Shown: positions 1-7,075 of the stretch, piece by piece | How the letters are laid out: every line of letters begins with the position of its first letter | Position numbering within the stretch: the stretch's first letter is position 1 | Source of the DNA: an uncultured Pseudorhodoferax sp. | Lineage (GTDB): Bacteria > Pseudomonadota > Gammaproteobacteria > Burkholderiales > Burkholderiaceae | Assembly (NCBI GenBank): GCA_913776795.1 | Contig: CAJYRH010000009.1 | Location: 1-15,811, forward strand | Direction: 5' to 3' | DNA: 15,811 nt | Notes under the pieces: model-generated | The model's database searches: none | What the model was told of the DNA's origin: nothing | What the model saw: only the letters and a program-made list of their open reading frames with translations | Program-made: the position numbers and the translations under genes

Positions 1-816
1 CTGCGGCTGCAATCGATGGGTGTGACCGAGCCCACCACCGGCACCGACACCACCCAGATCAAGACCACCGCGGTGCGCCGCGGCGACCGCTACGTGGTCA
101 ACGGCCAGAAGGTGTGGATCTCGCGCGTGCAGCACTCCGACCTGATGATCCTGCTGGCCCGCACCACGCCGCTGGCCGAGGTGAAGAAAAAGAGCGAAGG
201 CCTGTCCATCTTCCTGGTCGACCTGAAGACCGCGATCGGTCACGGCATGGACGTGCGGCCGATCCCGAACATGGTCAACCACGAGACCAACGAGCTGTTC
301 TTCGAGAACCTGGAGATTCCGGCCGAGCACCTGATCGGCGAAGAAGGCCAGGGCTTCAAGTACATCCTCGACGGGCTGAATGCCGAGCGCACGCTGATCG
401 CCGCCGAATGCATCGGCGACGGCTACTGGTTCATCGACCGCGTGACCGCCTACGTGAAGGACCGCGTGGTCTTCGGCCGGCCCATCGGCCAGAACCAGGG
501 GGTGCAGTTCCCCATCGCCGAAAGCTACATCGAGGTGGAAGCCGCCAACCTGATGCGCTGGAAGGCCTGCGAGCTGTTCGATGCCCATCAGCCCTGCGGC
601 GCGCAGGCCAACATGGCCAAGTACCTGGCGGCCAAGGCCAGCTGGGAGGCGGCCAACGCCTGCATCCAGTTCCACGGCGGCTTCGGCTTCGCCTGCGAAT
701 ACGACGTGGAGCGCAAGTTCCGCGAGACGCGGCTGTACCAGGTCGCGCCGATCTCCACCAACCTGATCCTGAGCTACGTGGCCGAGCACATCCTCGGCCT
801 GCCGCGCTCGTTCTGA
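1..816 (+). CDS. Acyl-CoA dehydrogenase family protein (5' truncated by window edge)
   Basis: FAD-dependent acyl-CoA dehydrogenase, expected to make a trans-2-enoyl-CoA in the cytoplasm. The reading frame is open from base 1; 271 residues remain against about 380-390 for the family, so roughly 115 N-terminal residues lie outside. Using fragment numbering, the middle-domain flavin/substrate motif VTEPTTGTD is at 8-16, NGQKVWIS at 34-41, and a typical C-terminal helical domain contains FGRPIGQNQ and FHGGFGF. The usual C-terminal catalytic Glu (YEGT motif of medium-chain enzymes) is absent: the segment reads LYQVAPIST. A Glu is present in GLNAERTLIAA (residue 129), the helix-G position used by isovaleryl-CoA and long-chain dehydrogenases, so activity is probably retained. 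The MmgE/PrpD gene follows after 10 bases, suggesting one operon. Family is certain; substrate is unknown. Confidence 0.93.
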   Translation: MRLQSMGVTEPTTGTDTTQIKTTAVRRGDRYVVNGQKVWISRVQHSDLMILLARTTPLAEVKKKSEGLSIFLVDLKTAIGHGMDVRPIPNMVNHETNELFFENLEIPAEHLIGEEGQGFKYILDGLNAERTLIAAECIGDGYWFIDRVTAYVKDRVVFGRPIGQNQGVQFPIAESYIEVEAANLMRWKACELFDAHQPCGAQANMAKYLAAKASWEAANACIQFHGGFGFACEYDVERKFRETRLYQVAPISTNLILSYVAEHILGLPRSF

Positions 817-826
817 GGAGGACAAC
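815..826 (+). promoter_or_regulatory. Strong ribosome binding site before the MmgE/PrpD gene
   Basis: GAGGAGG lies just downstream of the preceding stop codon and about 5 bases before ATG 827. It decides the start choice: ATG 905, the likely ancestral start, has no comparable site in front of it. The ATG is therefore probably used at 827 even though the bases after it are repeat-derived. Confidence 0.6.
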
Positions 827-907
827 ATGGAGCCCCCACGCTCACTTCGTTCGCTGCCCGCCGAGGGGGCGCCCACTGGCTTGGGGCTTCCCGGCGCGAG
901 TGGCATG
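826..907. repeat. Palindromic repeat-like insertion in the 5' end of the MmgE/PrpD gene
   Basis: Between ATG 827 and ATG 905 lies a 78-base, low-complexity palindromic stretch: GCCCCC at 832-837 mirrors GGGGGC at 865-870, followed by the GCTTGGGG and CCGGCGCG blocks. It resembles a dispersed intergenic repeat I associate with Comamonadaceae genomes (from memory; copy number cannot be checked here). CATG occurs at both borders (826-829 and 904-907), as a 4-base target duplication would look. The length is a multiple of three, so the reading frame is preserved and the element is read as 26 residues rich in Pro, Leu, Gly and Arg. Confidence 0.6.
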
Positions 908-2257
908 AGTGACCACCCCAGCAAGGACCTCGCCGCCTTCGCGGCCGGCCTGCGCTTCGAGGACATCCCTGCGCCAGTGCTGCGCCGCACCGAGGACCTG
1001 TTCCTCGACTGGTTCGGCTCGGTGCTGGCCGGCAAGGGTTCGCGCGCGGTCGAGTCCATCGCCGCGGTCGCGCGCGCCATGGGGCCAAGCGACGGCGCCA
1101 GCGAGGTGCTGATCTCGCGCACGCGCTCCAGCCCGCTGTTCGCCGCCATGGTCAATGCCGCGGCATCCCACGTGGCCGAGCAGGACGACGTGCACAACGG
1201 CTCGGTGTTCCACCCCGCGGCCGTGGTGTTCCCGCCCGCGCTGGCCGTGGCCCAGGCCATCGGCGCCTCGGGCAAGGATCTGCTCGTGGCCTCGGTGGTC
1301 GGCTACGAGGTCGGCATCCGCATCGGCGAGTTCCTGGGCCGTTCGCACTACCGCATCTTCCACACCACGGCCACGGTGCCGGCCGTGGCCGCCGCGGCCG
1401 CCGGGGGCCGCCTGCTGGGGCTGGACGCCGGCAAGATGCTGCACGCCTTCGGCTCGGCCGGCACCCAGGCCGCCGGCCTGTGGGAGTTCCTGCGCGACGC
1501 GGCCGACAGCAAGCAGCTGCACACCGCCAAGGCCGCCAGCGACGGCCTGCTGGCCGCCTACCTGGCGCAGGACGGGTTCACGGGCGCGCAGCGCATCCTG
1601 GAAGGCAAGCAGGGCATGGGCGCTGGCATGTCGACCGACGCCAACCCGGCCAGGCTGACCGACGGCCTGGGCACGCGCTGGACGCTGGCCGAGACCTCGT
1701 TCAAGTACCACGCCTCGTGCCGGCACACGCACCCCGCCGCCGACGCGCTGCAGCAGGTGGTGCGCGCGCATGGCCTCAAGCTCGCCGACATCGCCCAGGT
1801 CACCACCCACGTGCACCAGGGCGCCATCGACGTGCTGGGCCCGGTGACTGACCCGCGCACCGTGCACCAGAGCAAGTTCTCGATGGGCACGGTGCTGGGC
1901 CTGATCGGCGCCTTCGACCGCGCGGGCCTGGCGGAATTCGATGCGCACTTCCGCAGCCCCGACGTGGTCGCTCTGCGCGACAAAGTCACCATGGTGCTCG
2001 ACCCCGAGGTCGACGGCGCCTACCCTCGGCGCTGGATCGGCAAGGTCACGGTGCAGACGACCGACGGCCGCACGCTGCAGGGCCGCGTGGACGAACCCAA
2101 GGGCGACCCGGGCAACACGTTGAGCCGTGCCGAGATCGAGGCCAAGGCGCTGCAGCTGTCCGCTTACGCGAACGGCGCAAGTGCCGACGAGACACGCGGC
2201 GTGGCCGAACGCGTCTGGCGCATGGCCGAGTGGCCGCGCGTCACCAACCTGCTGTAA
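827..2257 (+). CDS. MmgE/PrpD family protein (2-methylcitrate dehydratase-like)
   Basis: MmgE/PrpD proteins include 2-methylcitrate dehydratase, cis-aconitate decarboxylase and many uncharacterised enzymes acting on carboxylic acids. The 476-aa product shows the large helical domain with HVAEQDDVHNGSVFHP (Asp120, Asp121, His129) and then the smaller domain entered by the conserved FKYHASCRHTHPAADAL segment (Lys293). Normal family length is about 450, and the excess is N-terminal: residues 1-26 are encoded by a palindromic repeat-like insertion, and family-like sequence begins at Met27 (base 905, MSDHPSKDLAAFAAGL). I keep ATG 827 because only it has a good ribosome binding site; ATG 905 is the alternative. 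No prpB or prpC neighbours are visible, so propionate catabolism is not supported. Flanking acyl-CoA dehydrogenase and short-chain dehydrogenase genes suggest a hydratase, isomerase or similar step on an organic acid or its CoA ester. Confidence 0.9.
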   Translation: MEPPRSLRSLPAEGAPTGLGLPGASGMSDHPSKDLAAFAAGLRFEDIPAPVLRRTEDLFLDWFGSVLAGKGSRAVESIAAVARAMGPSDGASEVLISRTRSSPLFAAMVNAAASHVAEQDDVHNGSVFHPAAVVFPPALAVAQAIGASGKDLLVASVVGYEVGIRIGEFLGRSHYRIFHTTATVPAVAAAAAGGRLLGLDAGKMLHAFGSAGTQAAGLWEFLRDAADSKQLHTAKAASDGLLAAYLAQDGFTGAQRILEGKQGMGAGMSTDANPARLTDGLGTRWTLAETSFKYHASCRHTHPAADALQQVVRAHGLKLADIAQVTTHVHQGAIDVLGPVTDPRTVHQSKFSMGTVLGLIGAFDRAGLAEFDAHFRSPDVVALRDKVTMVLDPEVDGAYPRRWIGKVTVQTTDGRTLQGRVDEPKGDPGNTLSRAEIEAKALQLSAYANGASADETRGVAERVWRMAEWPRVTNLL

Positions 2258-2289
2258 ACACCCCATTCCCAAGACGAAGGAGCAACAAC

Positions 2290-3210
2290 ATGAGCGAACA
2301 AACATTGATGGCCGGCAAGGTCGTGGTCGTGACGGGCGCCGGTGGCGGCATCGGCCGCGACATCGCGCTGGCGCTGGCCAAATCCGGCGCACGCGTGGTG
2401 GTCAACGACATCGGCGCGTCCGTGAGCGGCGAAGGCAACGACGCCGGCCCCGCGCAGAAGGTCGTCGACGAGATCAAGGCCCTGGGCGGCGAGGCCGTGG
2501 CCAACACCGACAGCGTGTCCGATGCACGCGGCGGCGCCCGCATCGTGACCTCCGCGCTGGACAGCTTCGGCCGCATCGACGGCGTGGTGAACAACGCCGG
2601 CATCCTGCGCGACCGCTTCTTCCACAAGATGAGCGACGAGGAATGGGACGCCGTCATCAAGGTCCACCTGTACGGCAGCTACCACGTGAGCCGCGCGGCC
2701 GCCACGCACTTCAAGGAGCAGAACTCCGGCGTGTTCGTGCACATGACCAGCACTTCGGGCCTGATCGGCAACTTCGGCCAGGCCAACTACGCGGCCGCCA
2801 AGCTGGGCCTGGCTGCGCTCTCCAAGTCCATCGCGCTGGACATGCAGAAGTTCAACGTGCGCAGCAACTGCATCGCGCCGTTCGCCTGGAGCCGCATGAT
2901 CGGCTCCATCCCGACCGAGACGGAGGCCGAGAAGGCACGCGTGGAACGCATCAAGCAGATGACGCCGGCCAAGATCGCGCCGCTGGCCGTGGCGCTGTGC
3001 AGCGACGCGTCCAAGGACACCAACGGCCAGATCTTCGCCGTGCGCAACAACGAGATCTTCCTGATCAGCCAGCCGCGCCCGGTGCGCTCGGTGCACCGCT
3101 CCGAAGGCTGGACGCCCGAATCCGTGCTGAGCCACGCGCTGCCGGCGATGAAGGCCAGCTACTTCGACCTGGACCGCTCGGGCGACGTGTTCACCTGGGA
3201 TCCGGTTTGA
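2290..3210 (+). CDS. Short-chain dehydrogenase/reductase (3-hydroxyacyl-CoA dehydrogenase-like)
   Basis: NAD(P)-dependent oxidoreductase of 306 aa with a Rossmann fold. The cofactor motif TGAGGGIG is at 15-22, NNAG at 101-104, and the catalytic Ser154, Tyr167 and Lys171 (YAAAK) are in the normal spacing. The sequence around GKVVVVTGAGGGIGRDIA, VVVNDIG and GNFGQANYAAAK is of the type found in the dehydrogenase part of multifunctional beta-oxidation enzymes (17-beta-HSD4/MFE-2-like), and a C-terminal extension of about 60 residues beyond the usual 250 fits that subgroup. The likely role is oxidation of a 3-hydroxyacyl-CoA. The start is ATG 2290 because AAGGAG at 2276-2281 sits 8 bases upstream; a longer open frame from 2230 overlaps the upstream gene and lacks such a site. 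It follows the MmgE/PrpD gene by 32 bases, probably in one transcript. Confidence 0.92.
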   Translation: MSEQTLMAGKVVVVTGAGGGIGRDIALALAKSGARVVVNDIGASVSGEGNDAGPAQKVVDEIKALGGEAVANTDSVSDARGGARIVTSALDSFGRIDGVVNNAGILRDRFFHKMSDEEWDAVIKVHLYGSYHVSRAAATHFKEQNSGVFVHMTSTSGLIGNFGQANYAAAKLGLAALSKSIALDMQKFNVRSNCIAPFAWSRMIGSIPTETEAEKARVERIKQMTPAKIAPLAVALCSDASKDTNGQIFAVRNNEIFLISQPRPVRSVHRSEGWTPESVLSHALPAMKASYFDLDRSGDVFTWDPV

Positions 3211-3217
3211 CCGCAGC

Positions 3218-3240
3218 TGCTGCGCCGTCTCGGCGCGGCA
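3218..3240 (+). terminator. GC-rich hairpin after the short-chain dehydrogenase
   Basis: The 10-base arms at 3218-3227 and 3231-3240 pair around a TCT loop (nine Watson-Crick pairs and one G-U). The hairpin begins 8 bases after the stop codon at 3210. No T-run follows, so intrinsic termination would be weak; it may instead protect the transcript end. It marks the likely end of the first operon. Confidence 0.5.
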
Positions 3241-3536
3241 ACCGAAGAAGGAGGCCGCGGTAGCGCACAGCCGCCGCCTGATCTCGCTGGGTCCTGCAAG
3301 CTTCGGATGCTGGCCGCCGGCCGCGACAACCAGGCGGCGGGTGCCGCAGCGTGGCCCTCGTTGCGCCCCGTGCGGGTGCGGCTGCCGAGAGAGCCCTGAC
3401 AATCAGCCTTCGCGCCGCGCGCAGCAGCATCTGCCAGGTGGCGTCGCCCCTGCACAGGTGCGCCCGCGCTGTGAATGCAGCGTCCGTCGGTCAGGCTGCT
3501 CCGGTTCCCGGGCACGCCCCTTCGCAAAGGAATGTC
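3241..3536. other. Gene-free stretch before the acyltransferase
   Basis: About 300 bases contain no convincing gene. Frames that stay open here have arginine/alanine-rich, family-less translations, including an upstream extension of the acyltransferase frame from GTG 3351. I see no repeat, tRNA or clear sigma70 promoter. The stretch probably holds the promoter of the acyltransferase gene and may be the border of an acquired segment. Confidence 0.4.
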
Positions 3537-4664
3537 GTGATCTTGGTTCTGGAGTTGGCGCGCGGTCTGGCGGCACTGTGGGTGTTCTTCTTTCATGTGC
3601 GAGGGGCATTCGAAGCCTCGTCGCCGCTGGTCTTCGAGATCTCGTCCCATGGGTGGCTCGGTGTCCCGATGTTCTTCGTGATCTCGGGTTATGTCATCAC
3701 TTGCTCAGCCGAGTCTTCCCGCATCCACGACCATCCGCCGATCCGGTTTCTGAAAGCGCGGCTGCGTCGGATCTATCCGGCGTTCTGGGCCTCTGTCCTG
3801 GTGGTGCTGGCGGTACCTTATGTGATGGAGGCGGTCAGCGCGCTCAAGTCAGGCAGCTATGCCATGCCGCGGAACCTGCTGGCCGTCTACGACGGCACCG
3901 AGTGGTTGCATTTTCTGTTGCTAACCAAGGTGTTCTGGGCCCAAAGCACCGACCTGCAGCAACAGTTCAGCGCCATCAATGCGGTGTACTGGACGCTCGC
4001 CATCGAGGTCCAGTTCTACATCGTCGTCTTTCTCGCGCTGTGCTGTGGACCAGGCTACCGATACGTCATCCTGGCAGTGTCCGCCGCGTCCATGGTGTGG
4101 CTGGTGGCAGCACCCGATGCCATGCCGGGCCTGTTCATCCATCACTGGGCCGCCTTTGCGGTCGGTGCCGGACTCGCCTACCTGCACCGGTTGGGTGTTC
4201 GGCCGCAGTCTTTCTTCCAGCCGTGGACGGCGCAGGCTCTCGCTGGTGCGGTCGGATTCGTCGGCGCCTTGGTTCTGGGCGCTGCGTTCGATGGCAGTCT
4301 TCTCTTCGCCAGCCTCTTTGCAGGTGTGCTTTTCCTCGCCAGCGGCATGGAAGGGCTGCTCGTGCGTGTCCAGAAGGGACCTCGGCGCGCGGTCTACTGG
4401 CTTCTCAAGCCCTGGCTGGTACTGGGCGCCATGTCGTATTCCGTCTATCTGCTCCATCTGGAGCTGTGCAAGCTGACCACGATGTTCGTCCGCCAAATGG
4501 TTGGGCCCGACAGCATCTTGTTTGGGCTTGGAACGGTAGCGGGCACCTTGTGCCTGTGCTATCCGTTCTATGTGCTTGTCGAGCGCAGATTCATGAGCCG
4601 CAACTACCGCAAACTTCATGAGGGCGTGCTGGCGCAGCCAGCGGTCGCGCCTGACCGGCGCTGA
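3537..4664 (+). CDS. Acyltransferase 3 family integral membrane protein
   Basis: This is a membrane O-acyltransferase of the acyltransferase-3 family, which transfers acetyl or other acyl groups to surface sugars (O-antigen, exopolysaccharide) or other extracytoplasmic substrates. The 375-aa product shows the diagnostic order: Arg9 and His20 in helix 1 (ELARGLAALWVFFFHV), GVPMFFVISGY at 42-52, FLKARLRRIYP at 71-81, YWTLAIEVQFY at 151-161 with Glu157, many hydrophobic helices, and a basic end after VERRFM. I chose GTG 3537 because AAAGGA lies about 5 bases upstream and translation then begins exactly at the first conserved helix; an in-frame GTG at 3351 would add 62 implausible residues. Codon use is unlike its neighbours, with more TTG, CTT, TTT and TAT; the 60 bases from 3661 are 53% GC by hand count against 68% for those from 12841. 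No glycan genes adjoin it. The acceptor is unknown. Confidence 0.88.
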   Translation: MILVLELARGLAALWVFFFHVRGAFEASSPLVFEISSHGWLGVPMFFVISGYVITCSAESSRIHDHPPIRFLKARLRRIYPAFWASVLVVLAVPYVMEAVSALKSGSYAMPRNLLAVYDGTEWLHFLLLTKVFWAQSTDLQQQFSAINAVYWTLAIEVQFYIVVFLALCCGPGYRYVILAVSAASMVWLVAAPDAMPGLFIHHWAAFAVGAGLAYLHRLGVRPQSFFQPWTAQALAGAVGFVGALVLGAAFDGSLLFASLFAGVLFLASGMEGLLVRVQKGPRRAVYWLLKPWLVLGAMSYSVYLLHLELCKLTTMFVRQMVGPDSILFGLGTVAGTLCLCYPFYVLVERRFMSRNYRKLHEGVLAQPAVAPDRR

Positions 4665-4675
4665 AGCGCACGAGG

Positions 4676-4695
4676 CACCAGCATCGGTGCTGGTG
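4676..4695 (+). terminator. Perfect hairpin after the acyltransferase gene
   Basis: CACCAGCA (4676-4683) and TGCTGGTG (4688-4695) form an 8-base perfect stem with a TCGG loop, 11 bases after the stop at 4664. It sits between two convergent genes, so it may act on both strands. No T-run follows. Confidence 0.5.
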
Positions 4696-4748
4696 GCGCG
4701 CCGCGTCCAGGGTGGCAGCGCGCCGCGCCGCGCTTGCCTCAGACAACT

Positions 4749-5963
4749 TCATTTCAGGCTCTCCACCTTCCCGATCGGCTCCAGGTCCACGCCGTTGTAG
4801 CGCACCGGCTGCATCGCAGCGACCGCGTGCAGGTCTTCCGGGCTGCTGGCGATGGTCACGCCCGGCAGCAGCAACTCGACCTTGGGGTTCTTGAGGTTGC
4901 TGGCGATGCGGCGGATGTTGTCGCGCGTCAGGTTGTCGCCGCACTCGCGCAGCACATGGGCCATGAGCTGGGCCGCCACGTAACCTGTCACACCCGAGCT
5001 GTTGAGCGGATCCACGCCGGGCGCGTAGGTCTTGAGCAGCTCCTTGTAGGCCTTCATCTCGGGGTCGTTGTCCCAGGCCTTGGAGCCGGGGTCCTTGTAA
5101 TAGGCCAGGGTGATCGCGCCCTTGGCCTTGTCGGCACCGGCCGGCTCCATGGCCATCTTGACCGAGGCGCCCGCGATGTTCACATAGCGCTCGGGCGTCC
5201 AGCCGATCTCTGCGGCCTTGCGCAGGGCCTGGGCCGTGGTGCGCGCAGTCGAGGCCAGCACCAGCACGTCGGCGCCTGAACTCTTGAGCTGCACGATCTG
5301 CGAGTCCACCGTGGGGTCGGTCACCTCGAAGGTGGCCTGCGCGATGAGGCTGGCGTTCTTGCCGGCCAGGCCTTCCTGCAGGCCCTTCAGGATCTCGCGG
5401 CCCAGGTCGTCGTTCTGCATCAGGATCGCGACCTTGGCGCCGGGCTTGTTCGCCGCGATGTGGCTGGCGAACACCTTGCCCTCGCCGCGGTAGCTGCCCA
5501 GCATGGGCGTGGTCCAGGGGTACTGCTTGGCGTTGTCGAACTGGCTGGCGCCGCTCTGCAGGAACAGCTGCGGCACCTTCTTGGCGTTCATGTAGCGCTG
5601 GATCGCCATGTTGCTGGCCGTGCCCAGGCTGCTGAACCAGGCCAGGATCTGGTCCTGCTCGACCAGGCGGCGCGCCACTTCCACCGTCTTGGGCGGAGAG
5701 TACTGGTCGTCATACATGAGCAGCTTGACCTTGCGGCCGTTGATGCCGCCCTGCGCGTTGAGCCGCGCGAAATAGGCCTCGGCCACCTTGCCGATGATGG
5801 AGTAGCCCGACACCGGGCCCGACAGCGGCATCGGGATGCCCAGCAGGATCTCGGTGTCGCTGGCGCCCGGGTCGTACTGCTTCTGGGCGAAGGCGAGGGG
5901 GGCGAGCAGGCTGCCGGCCAGGGCGGTGGCGGACAGCGCCAGCGTGCGGCGGGTGATGCGCAT
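4749..5963 (-). CDS. ABC transporter substrate-binding protein, branched-chain amino acid (LivJ/Peripla_BP_6) type
   Basis: This is a periplasmic binding protein of the type-I fold that delivers a ligand to an ABC importer; relatives bind branched-chain amino acids, aromatic acids and other carboxylates. The product is 404 aa. The signal peptide MRITRRTLALSATALAG...AFA has a likely cleavage after Ala26, and the twin arginines at 5-6 make Tat export conceivable. The mature protein shows LLGIPMPLSGPVSGYSIIGKVAEAYFARLNAQGGINGRKV, the usual first lobe, and then AKVAILMQNDDLGREILKGL opening the second. ATG 5963 is chosen because GGAG lies about 5 bases upstream and the signal peptide begins there; a longer open frame to 6068 encodes no export signal at its start. 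A LysR gene lies upstream in the same direction, 120 bases away. No permease or ATPase gene is in the window. The ligand cannot be assigned. Confidence 0.92.
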   Translation of the reverse strand: MRITRRTLALSATALAGSLLAPLAFAQKQYDPGASDTEILLGIPMPLSGPVSGYSIIGKVAEAYFARLNAQGGINGRKVKLLMYDDQYSPPKTVEVARRLVEQDQILAWFSSLGTASNMAIQRYMNAKKVPQLFLQSGASQFDNAKQYPWTTPMLGSYRGEGKVFASHIAANKPGAKVAILMQNDDLGREILKGLQEGLAGKNASLIAQATFEVTDPTVDSQIVQLKSSGADVLVLASTARTTAQALRKAAEIGWTPERYVNIAGASVKMAMEPAGADKAKGAITLAYYKDPGSKAWDNDPEMKAYKELLKTYAPGVDPLNSSGVTGYVAAQLMAHVLRECGDNLTRDNIRRIASNLKNPKVELLLPGVTIASSPEDLHAVAAMQPVRYNGVDLEPIGKVESLK

Positions 5964-6083
5964 GGAGTCTCCGGGTTGGAATGGTTTTGGTGCGCCCTGC
6001 GGCGCAGGCGGCCTTGGACTATGGCGCTGGCCGTGCCCCTGCACCATGGCCGAAGCGATCACGCGCATTGGCGCAATCGATCC
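5964..6083 (-). promoter_or_regulatory. Spacer between the LysR gene and the binding-protein gene, likely promoter region
   Basis: The 120 bases between two minus-strand genes are long enough for a separate promoter for the binding protein. They hold short dyads, GCGCC-N4-GGCGC near 5992-6005 and ATTG-N3-CAAT near 6068-6078. The second has the flavour of a LysR-type half-site pair but is shorter than the usual T-N11-A box. No clear -35/-10 pair was found. Confidence 0.3.
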
Positions 6084-6983
6084 TCAGTCGCCCGTGCGCT
6101 CGCCTGCCACCTTGCGCACCAGGTCCCAGGCGACCTGGGCGACCGGCGCCAGCGCGCGGTGCCTGCGCCGCACCAGCACCACGCGGCGCTCCATGCGCGG
6201 CGCCAGCGGCCGCATGACCAGGCCCGGCAGCCCGCCCGGCGGCAGCGCCAGCAGGGGCACGACCGAGATGCCCAGCCCCGCGTCCAGCATGCGGAAGATG
6301 GTCGTCGGGTGGCCGACCTCCTGCGCCACGGGTGCCTGCACGCCGTGGGTGCGCAACGCCTCGTCGATCAGCCGGCGGCTGCCCGAGGCGTGGTCCAGCA
6401 GCACCAGCGGCTCGCCGGCCAGCGCGGTCCAGCGCACGCTGCGGCGCCGCGCCAGCGGATGGCCGGCCGGGCAGACCAGGCAGAAGGGCTCGGTCAGGAT
6501 GGTCTCCGCATGCAGGTCGGCGCTCTGCGCTGGGTCGATCACCACACCGAAGTCCACCTCGCCCGCGAGCACGCTGGCCAGCGCGTCGTGCTGGATGCGG
6601 TCCAGCAGCACCAGCTCCAGGCCCGGGTGCTCCAGCCGGCAGCGCGCAATGCAGTTGGGCAGCAGGTTGGCCGACAGCGTGGGGCTGCTGGCCACGCGCA
6701 CACGGCCCTGGCGCTGGGTGGCCAGGCCGCGCACGTCCAGCAGCATGGTGTCGAGTTCGTCCAGCAGGCGGTCCAGCCGCGCGGCCAGGCTGCGGCCGGC
6801 CTCTGTCAACACCACCTCGCGCGTGGTGCGGTCCAGCAGCTTCAGGCCCAGCTGCTGCTCCAGCTCGGTCACGCAGCGGCTCACGGCCGGCTGGGTCAGG
6901 CCGATCTGGTCGCCGGCCCGCGTGAAGCTGGCCTGCGCCGCCACGGCCTGGAACACACGCAACTGGCGCAGGCTCACATTCAT
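6084..6983 (-). CDS. LysR-family transcriptional regulator (first)
   Basis: This 299-aa protein has normal LysR length. The N-terminal winged helix-turn-helix spans about residues 4-62 (LRQLRVFQAVAAQASFTRAG, LTQPAVSRCVTELEQQLGLKLLDR), followed by the linker helix and the periplasmic-binding-protein-like effector domain from about residue 90 (GRVRVASSPTLSANLLP) to the end. LysR proteins bind a small-molecule inducer and usually control a divergently transcribed neighbour and themselves. The neighbour here is the bile acid:sodium symporter-like gene, 92 bases away; the binding-protein gene downstream on the same strand may also be a target. No Shine-Dalgarno sequence is visible before ATG 6983. 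The inducer is unknown. Confidence 0.95.
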   Translation of the reverse strand: MNVSLRQLRVFQAVAAQASFTRAGDQIGLTQPAVSRCVTELEQQLGLKLLDRTTREVVLTEAGRSLAARLDRLLDELDTMLLDVRGLATQRQGRVRVASSPTLSANLLPNCIARCRLEHPGLELVLLDRIQHDALASVLAGEVDFGVVIDPAQSADLHAETILTEPFCLVCPAGHPLARRRSVRWTALAGEPLVLLDHASGSRRLIDEALRTHGVQAPVAQEVGHPTTIFRMLDAGLGISVVPLLALPPGGLPGLVMRPLAPRMERRVVLVRRRHRALAPVAQVAWDLVRKVAGERTGD

Positions 6984-7075
6984 GCGGCCGAATCATAGAT
7001 GCATCAGATCAATCCATTTCTCTTTGGTGTGGCAACGCGGTCCAATCGGTGCATTCCTGTTCTTTCGCTCCGACC
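6984..7075. promoter_or_regulatory. Divergent control region: LysR gene / symporter gene
   Basis: This 92-base divergent intergenic region is where a LysR protein would be expected to bind. It holds an 8-base perfect palindrome GATGCATC at 6998-7005 and, on the minus strand, TATGAT (6992-6997), a good -10 match only 8 bases from the LysR start codon. No convincing -35 accompanies it. Such a short leader would make the LysR mRNA almost leaderless, which agrees with the lack of a ribosome binding site. Operator assignment is inference. Confidence 0.4.

Noticed and set aside
827..904. Treating the first 26 codons of the MmgE/PrpD frame as an export signal
   Set aside because: It is Pro/Gly/Arg-rich without a continuous hydrophobic core and derives from a palindromic repeat-like block.
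842..2392. 516-codon open frame on the minus strand across the MmgE/PrpD gene
   Set aside because: Low-complexity His/Gly/Val/Arg-rich translation with no family features, lying antisense to a well-supported gene; a typical third-position GC shadow.
2164..3402. 412-codon open frame on the minus strand across the short-chain dehydrogenase
   Set aside because: Antisense to a gene with intact catalytic residues; the compositionally biased translation looks like GC-driven openness.
3351..3536. 62-codon N-terminal extension of the acyltransferase from GTG 3351
   Set aside because: The extension is Arg/Ala-rich, precedes the first conserved helix and lacks a ribosome binding site; GTG 3537 has one.
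4696..4727. Repeated GCGCGCCGCG at 4696-4705 and 4718-4727
   Set aside because: A 10-base GC-only direct repeat is expected by chance in this composition and has no other structure.
5460..6998. 512-codon open frame on the plus strand across the binding protein and LysR genes
   Set aside because: It spans two recognisable minus-strand genes, and its Gln/Arg/His-rich translation has no domain.
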